A stretch of DNA of 64,000 nucleotides, taken from NCBI RefSeq assembly GCF_026229185.1, contig NZ_JAGGJA010000001.1, positions 372,001 to 436,000 of the forward strand. The letters run 5' to 3'. Below are positions 59,986 to 64,000 of this stretch, piece after piece (the first letter of the stretch is position 1; the number at the start of each line of letters is the position of its first letter). A program made the position numbers and the translations under genes. This DNA comes from Fodinibius salsisoli (GTDB lineage: Bacteria > Bacteroidota > Rhodothermia > Balneolales > Balneolaceae). The notes below the pieces were generated by a model. It did not search any database. It saw nothing but the letters and a program-made list of their open reading frames with translations, and had not been told where the DNA came from.

Positions 59986-60336
59986 ATGTCATCCGATCAA
60001 CTGAGTAATACTTTTTCAGCACTTGCTGATCCAACACGCCGGGCCATCCTGGCTAAGTTAACAACCGGTGAGAAAACCGTTTCTGACCTGGCCGAGCCAT
60101 TTGACATGACGATGCCTGCCATCACCAAGCATCTGAAAGTATTGGAAAAGGCACATTTAATTGAGCGCAGCAAGCAGGCACAATATCGGCCCTGCAAACT
60201 CCATCCAGAGCCACTCAAAGATATCGATGAGTGGATGGAGCAGTACCGCCAATTTTTTGAGGCGAGCTTTGACCGGCTGGATGACTATCTACAACAACTT
60301 CAATCAAAAAGTGAAGACATCAATGGGAATGAATAA
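59986..60336 (+). CDS. ArsR-family transcriptional regulator
   Basis: A 116-residue winged-helix regulator: SNTFSALADPTRRAILAKLT, then EKTVSDLAEPFDMTMPAITK and HLKVLEKAHLIERSK. It has no obvious metal-binding Cys in the helices, which fits the non-metal ArsR type that pairs with SRPBCC proteins. The gene overlaps the following SRPBCC start (ATGAATAA), so the two are translationally coupled. Confidence 0.93.
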   Translation: MSSDQLSNTFSALADPTRRAILAKLTTGEKTVSDLAEPFDMTMPAITKHLKVLEKAHLIERSKQAQYRPCKLHPEPLKDIDEWMEQYRQFFEASFDRLDDYLQQLQSKSEDINGNE

Positions 60337-60829
60337 AATGAATGTAGAGACCAAAGAACGGGAACTCATAATAGAACGTATTTTCGATGCTCCACCCGAA
60401 CTCGTTTTTGAAGCTTATTCCAGCTGTAACCATTTGAAACACTGGTGGGGACCCAAAGAGTGGCCCATGGAAGAATGTGAAATGGATTTCCGGGAAGGAG
60501 GCAAATGGCATTACTGCCTGCGCGGGCCGAATGAAGGAGATGAGTCGTGGGGCAAGGCAATCTACAAGGAGATTGATAAGCCGGGGAAGCTTGTATATGA
60601 GGATTACTTTTCGGATAAGGATGGCAACATCAATGAAGAGATGCCGGGGATGCTGATAACAGTTGTGTTTATTGAGCACGGAGGCAAAACCAAACTATCC
60701 AGTACTACACTTTTTGACAGCCCCGAAACACTCAAGAAGGTTGTGGAGATGGGAGCTGTTGAAGGAATGACCAGTTCGCTGGATCGACTGGATGAGTACC
60801 TGGCTCAACTCACGACCAACAATCAGTAA
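60329..60829 (+). CDS. SRPBCC (AHSA1-like) protein
   Basis: A 166-residue SRPBCC protein from ATG 60329; Met at 60338 or 60323 are alternatives. Marks are IIERIFDAPPELVFEAYSSC, HLKHWWGPKEWPMEECEMDF and KWHYCLRGPNEGDESWGKAI. The ArsR-SRPBCC pair is a common unit in which the regulator controls the ligand-binding protein. A DoxX-like gene follows by 18 bp. Confidence 0.9.
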   Translation: MNKMNVETKERELIIERIFDAPPELVFEAYSSCNHLKHWWGPKEWPMEECEMDFREGGKWHYCLRGPNEGDESWGKAIYKEIDKPGKLVYEDYFSDKDGNINEEMPGMLITVVFIEHGGKTKLSSTTLFDSPETLKKVVEMGAVEGMTSSLDRLDEYLAQLTTNNQ

Positions 60830-60847
60830 ACAAAGGAAAATACTATT

Positions 60848-61222
60848 ATGAAAAAGAAAATTCTATTCGTTGCCTGCCTGCTTTTTGGACTGATGTTCAT
60901 CAACGCAGGGCTGAACAAATTCTTCAACTACATGCCTGTGCCCGAAGATATGCCCGAACAAGCCACGACGATGTTCAACGCCATGATGCAAATAGGCTGG
61001 CTGATGCCGTTACTTGCCGTAGGTGAAATTGCGGGCGGTTTGCTTTTTATTATCCCGAAGACCAGGGCGCTGGCCGCGGTGATGCTGGTACCGATTATGG
61101 CAGGAATATTGTGTTCTCACTTTTATTTGGGAGAAGGATTTGTGATTCCGTTTGTGATGACAGCCGTCTTGGCCTGGGTGATTGTAGAAAACCGGGAAAA
61201 ATATCTACCGATGATTAAGTAA
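60848..61222 (+). CDS. DoxX-like integral membrane protein
   Basis: A 124-residue protein with four hydrophobic segments: ILFVACLLFGLMFINAGLNK, then MPEQATTMFNAMMQIGWLMP, LLAVGEIAGGLLFIIPKTRA and VMLVPIMAGILCSHFYLGEG. It is similar to the product at 41.9 kb. It sits between two SRPBCC genes in the ArsR operon and is probably an inner-membrane redox/stress protein (family knowledge), with no activity proven. Confidence 0.87.
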   Translation: MKKKILFVACLLFGLMFINAGLNKFFNYMPVPEDMPEQATTMFNAMMQIGWLMPLLAVGEIAGGLLFIIPKTRALAAVMLVPIMAGILCSHFYLGEGFVIPFVMTAVLAWVIVENREKYLPMIK

Positions 61223-61231
61223 TTATAAGAT

Positions 61232-61723
61232 ATGAGCAACAAAAATAATAACATTTCAGATACCAGGGATAGAGAAATCCGTCTGACACGCGAATTCGAT
61301 GCTCCTCGCGAACTCGTATTTAAAGCTTTTACGAATCCGAAGCATATTGGTCAATGGTGGGGACCTGATGGTTTTTCTACCACTACTGAAAGTATGAGTT
61401 TTAAAGTAGGCGGCGAATGGATTTTTACCATGCATGGACCCGATGGAACTGATTATCCTAACCATATTGTTTACACAGATATAAAAAAGCCGAAATATTT
61501 AAAATATGATCACTATGGTCATAAAGATCAGGAGGGCGATCCACCGCATTTTAAATCAACCATTACTTTTGAAAATTTAGGAGAGAAAACAAAGATCGAG
61601 ATGCAAATGTTCTTCCCCACTGCTGAAAAACGAAATGAAGCGGCTGAGTTTGGTGCCATAGAAGGAGGAAAGCAAACATTGAATCGATTAGCTGAATACC
61701 TTAAAGAACAGTCGGCCTCGTGA
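61232..61723 (+). CDS. SRPBCC (AHSA1-like) protein, second of the operon
   Basis: A 163-residue SRPBCC protein: IRLTREFDAPRELVFKAFTN, then HIGQWWGPDGFSTTTESMSF and EWIFTMHGPDGTDYPNHIVY. It is similar to the gene two places upstream. It lies 9 bp behind DoxX. Such tandem SRPBCC proteins in one operon suggest different ligands for the same regulator (inference). Confidence 0.92.
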   Translation: MSNKNNNISDTRDREIRLTREFDAPRELVFKAFTNPKHIGQWWGPDGFSTTTESMSFKVGGEWIFTMHGPDGTDYPNHIVYTDIKKPKYLKYDHYGHKDQEGDPPHFKSTITFENLGEKTKIEMQMFFPTAEKRNEAAEFGAIEGGKQTLNRLAEYLKEQSAS

Positions 61724-61775
61724 CGCTCAACCGGAACTGAACCAAAGTATAAATACCGAATTAACCAAGAAAACT

Positions 61776-62255
61776 ATGACAACCCTCGACCCAATTAAAC
61801 ATGATTACCAGCTTTTTTTGTCTAAATTACAGCTCCTGCTAACAGGATCCGGAATTAAATCGGGTCGGCCGACATTCCAATATGAAAGGGATCCAAAAGA
61901 AGAACAGTCATCGGATACGAATCAAGCTCTGCCGCGGGTAGGACGTGTCATTGTTTATATAGAGGAGAATCTAACCGAACAGCTCAGCCTTGAAAAGTTA
62001 GCGGAAGAAACACAACTCAGTAAATACCAGCTAATACGTCTATTCCGGAAAGAGCAAGATACTACTCCATGGAAATTTCTGATTGCCAAGAGAATTGAAA
62101 AAGTAAAGGAGCTCCTGAAAGAGGGAATGTCCCCTGGACAAGCTGCTGTTGAGGCCGGCTTTTACGATCAGAGTCACTTAAATAAGACCTTTCGGGAAAA
62201 AGTAGGACAGACGCCTAAAGAATACCAGGAGCAAAATTTTAAAAATCGAAATTAA
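61776..62255 (+). CDS. AraC-family HTH protein (HTH domain with short N-terminus)
   Basis: A 159-residue protein. The C-terminal ~100 residues are an AraC domain (LSLEKLAEETQLSKYQLIRL, then FRKEQDTTPWKFLIAKRIEK and AAVEAGFYDQSHLNKTFREK). The first ~50 residues lack a recognisable sensor domain, so it may be a truncated or constitutive regulator. It ends the ArsR-SRPBCC-DoxX-SRPBCC run, 52 bp behind the second SRPBCC gene. Confidence 0.85.
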   Translation: MTTLDPIKHDYQLFLSKLQLLLTGSGIKSGRPTFQYERDPKEEQSSDTNQALPRVGRVIVYIEENLTEQLSLEKLAEETQLSKYQLIRLFRKEQDTTPWKFLIAKRIEKVKELLKEGMSPGQAAVEAGFYDQSHLNKTFREKVGQTPKEYQEQNFKNRN

Positions 62256-62389
62256 ACTGAAATTCCTGAATATGAATGGTGCTTAAGTTTTTGGAGCCTG
62301 ACTTTTTCTTTTTTCTGCAATATTTTACAATACGTTCATTGAAAGATATTATAAGCTTGTATTCCATCTCGTTAATAAAACCTTAAACT

Positions 62390-62959
62390 ATGGAACAAGA
62401 AAAAAAGAACCGCCTTCATAAATCAGTAACCGAACGACTCTTTAAGTCTCGCATTGTCATTATCAACGGGGAAATTACTCAAGAACTGGTGGGCCGAGTG
62501 GCCGGAGAGTTATTAGCCCTGGCATCAGAATCCGATGAGCCCATCACGTTGTTTATTCATTCACAGGGTGGCCACGTGGATTCCGGACATGCTATTTATG
62601 ATGCTATTCGCTTCATTGATGCACGGGTCCGGATGGTTGGCAACGGATGGGTAGCCAGCGCCGGAGCTTTAATCTATGTGTCCGTTCCGCCCGAAGATCG
62701 CTACTGCCTGCCCAACACCCGCTTTTTACTACATCAACCGAGCGGAGGTGTGCAGGGTAGTGGAAGCGATATCGCTATTGAAGCAGAAGAAATCGTCAAA
62801 ATGCGTCAACGGTTGAATGAAATTCTTGCGGAAGCAACAGGCCAACCTCTCGAAAAAGTACAGGACGATACCCAGAGAAACTTCTGGCTCACTGCAGAAG
62901 AGGCCAAAGAATACGGATTGGTGGGCTCCATTGTTGAACATATCTCAGAGGTAAAATAG
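62390..62959 (+). CDS. ClpP-like protease subunit with Asn at the catalytic Asp position
   Basis: A 189-residue ClpP-fold protein. Ser90 lies in NGWVASAGALIYV and His115 in LLHQPSGGVQG, 25 residues apart as in E. coli ClpP (97 and 122). The third triad residue should be 49 positions on, at 164, where this protein has Asn (DTQRNFWLTAEEAKEYGL) instead of Asp. The ClpP core and the C-terminal AEEAKEYGLVGSIVEHI are otherwise intact. There is no adjacent clpX, so it is probably a paralogue, perhaps a regulatory or weakly active ring subunit. Function is inferred. Confidence 0.88.
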   Translation: MEQEKKNRLHKSVTERLFKSRIVIINGEITQELVGRVAGELLALASESDEPITLFIHSQGGHVDSGHAIYDAIRFIDARVRMVGNGWVASAGALIYVSVPPEDRYCLPNTRFLLHQPSGGVQGSGSDIAIEAEEIVKMRQRLNEILAEATGQPLEKVQDDTQRNFWLTAEEAKEYGLVGSIVEHISEVK

Positions 62960-63231
62960 ACTAGTAACACCAATCGTTTTAACTGAAGTTGGGGTCCCTC
63001 CAACGATAAAAATTAATAAGCTAAGCCAACAGTTTTGAGATACCTTTGGTGCCTGGCGTTTTCAACGCATTGTAAAGCGGGTGGACCTAACTTGTAATGA
63101 TTCGGAAAGTAAAATCGTCCTTAGAAATCGCTGGATAAATTTTCCAAATTTTAGGCTTTCAATTGTTGAATAATTCTTTTAGAATAGTTGTGTTTTAAAA
63201 GAATTTATTTTAAGTAATAATTGTAAAGTTT

Positions 63232-63663
63232 ATGAGTAAGGGCTCTGCTTGCCTTGGCATATGTAGTATCTTATTGGGTATCTTAGCTTTGGCAGGATGT
63301 GAGGTCACAGATGTACCGGAAGGAGGACCTCTGAACGTCAGTTTTAAAGTGGAAAAAAGTAATTATGAGATTGGTTCTTCCATTAAAACCATACTCAAGA
63401 ATGGCTCGGGGCTACGGATTACCTATAATCCCTGCTCCTCCACGCTAGTTCATAAAAATGAAGAAAGCTGGCAAGAAATGGACTCCTTTTTACTTTGTAC
63501 CTATGATCTAAAAAGTCTTGCTCCCGGTGACTCAGCTTCGTATCATATCGATCTAACGGACAACATGAACTTGCCAGAAGGCGTTTATAAAGTCAGAACC
63601 AACATAGAGGCCCAAGAAGAAAAAACGATTGCCACCCAATCTTTTAAGGTTACCGTTAATTAA
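63232..63663 (+). CDS. Lipoprotein with Ig-like domain, function unknown
   Basis: A 143-residue lipoprotein. The signal ICSILLGILALAGC has lipobox LAGC, followed by EVTDVP. The mature part is a beta-sandwich (VSFKVEKSNYEIGSSIKTIL, then LAPGDSASYHIDLTDNM and GVYKVRTNIEA), resembling small Ig-like bacterial domains. Two Cys (NPCSS and LLCTY) may form a disulfide. I do not recognise a specific family. The 3' end overlaps the converging NTF2-like gene by 8 bp. Confidence 0.7.
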   Translation: MSKGSACLGICSILLGILALAGCEVTDVPEGGPLNVSFKVEKSNYEIGSSIKTILKNGSGLRITYNPCSSTLVHKNEESWQEMDSFLLCTYDLKSLAPGDSASYHIDLTDNMNLPEGVYKVRTNIEAQEEKTIATQSFKVTVN

Positions 63664-64000
63664 CATTAACGGCTTGGGCCACCGCAAAACTATCTTCATA
63701 GAGCCGGTATCGGACAATTAGCCCGTTGCGCACCTCAAACTCAATGGCAAATTCGCTTTCAATAATTTGTCCTGTATCATTGACACGCGACTTTAAAGAT
63801 CCCAGAGCTACGGCTTGTTCGTCATCCACCAGGGTTGAACGGACCGAAAAGTCAATGGGTTCGATCTTCGTACGCAGATCACGAATAAAATTTGTGACCC
63901 CAACCCGTCCTTTGCGACGCCCAACCCAAGGCACATCCTCTGTATTTCCGGGAATATAAAAATCTACACTCTTGCTGAACAAGGATGCAATGGATGCGGG
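63656..64000 (-). CDS. NTF2-like (SnoaL-type) protein, 5' end beyond the window
   Basis: A partial minus-strand gene: the reading frame stays open to position 64000, so the N-terminus lies outside. The visible part has the NTF2/SnoaL pattern: SVDFYIPGNTEDVPWVGRRK, GRVGVTNFIRDLRTKI, SVRSTLVDDEQAVALGSLKS and ESEFAIEFEVRNGLIVRYRL, ending near SFAVAQAVNVN. Function unknown. Confidence 0.75.
   Translation of the reverse strand, partial: PASIASLFSKSVDFYIPGNTEDVPWVGRRKGRVGVTNFIRDLRTKIEPIDFSVRSTLVDDEQAVALGSLKSRVNDTGQIIESEFAIEFEVRNGLIVRYRLYEDSFAVAQAVNVN

Overview
The window looks like chromosomal DNA of a Gram-negative, Bacteroidota-like bacterium, most likely from the Balneolota/Rhodothermota side (inference). 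The evidence is two TonB-dependent receptors with an N-terminal carboxypeptidase-regulatory-like domain, many lipoproteins, a FAS1 lipoprotein, a DUF3078 outer-membrane protein, a dnaX-ybaB-recR block and a class I NADP-type glutamate dehydrogenase. I see no rRNA, tRNA, CRISPR array, intact insertion sequence, integrase or prophage.

0-24.9 kb is mostly housekeeping and envelope: a serine beta-lactamase-like hydrolase, an AT-rich TIR-STAND-like-TPR gene that looks acquired (probable single-gene defence factor), a metallo-beta-lactamase-fold hydrolase, a TonB receptor with an amino-acid permease, a CarH-like MerR/B12 regulator beside a two-domain FAS1 lipoprotein, a second TonB receptor, three peptidases (S9, M3, M1), and dnaX-ybaB-recR. 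25-31 kb holds two AraC regulators of the same type, each followed by a shared 19-bp site and a VOC gene, plus HAD and Nudix enzymes. 31-38.6 kb holds a DUF4469 protein, an S41 protease, a DUF72 protein, a surface-repeat-like protein and gdhA.

38.6-62.3 kb is a dense collection of small stress/detoxification-type genes. An eight-gene minus-strand operon (VOC, SDR, arylamine N-acetyltransferase, FMN reductase, double DUF6506, DoxX-like, RidA, antibiotic-biosynthesis monooxygenase) lies next to sodA and a SufR-like regulator. A GlxA-like AraC regulator follows, with DinB, VOC/PhnB-like, DUF899, alpha/beta hydrolase, SRPBCC, RibD-like reductase and NTF2-like genes, and then an ArsR-SRPBCC-DoxX-SRPBCC-AraC operon. 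The window ends with a ClpP-like protein that has Asn at the catalytic Asp position, a lipoprotein, and an NTF2-like gene cut by the window edge.

The most interesting signals lie outside the genes. (1) Three copies of a ~39-bp element with direct half-sites 22 bp apart sit 59-80 bp upstream of DinB, DUF899 and SRPBCC genes. (2) Three copies of a related 19-bp site sit upstream of two VOC genes and a small protein of unknown function. (3) A 17-bp direct repeat lies between sodA and its divergent SufR-like regulator. (4) Two palindromes lie upstream of an HxlR gene. (5) A dispersed repeat has two copies whose long stem differs in sequence but keeps base pairing. Together these suggest that the small detoxification genes form locally wired AraC/HxlR/ArsR regulons.
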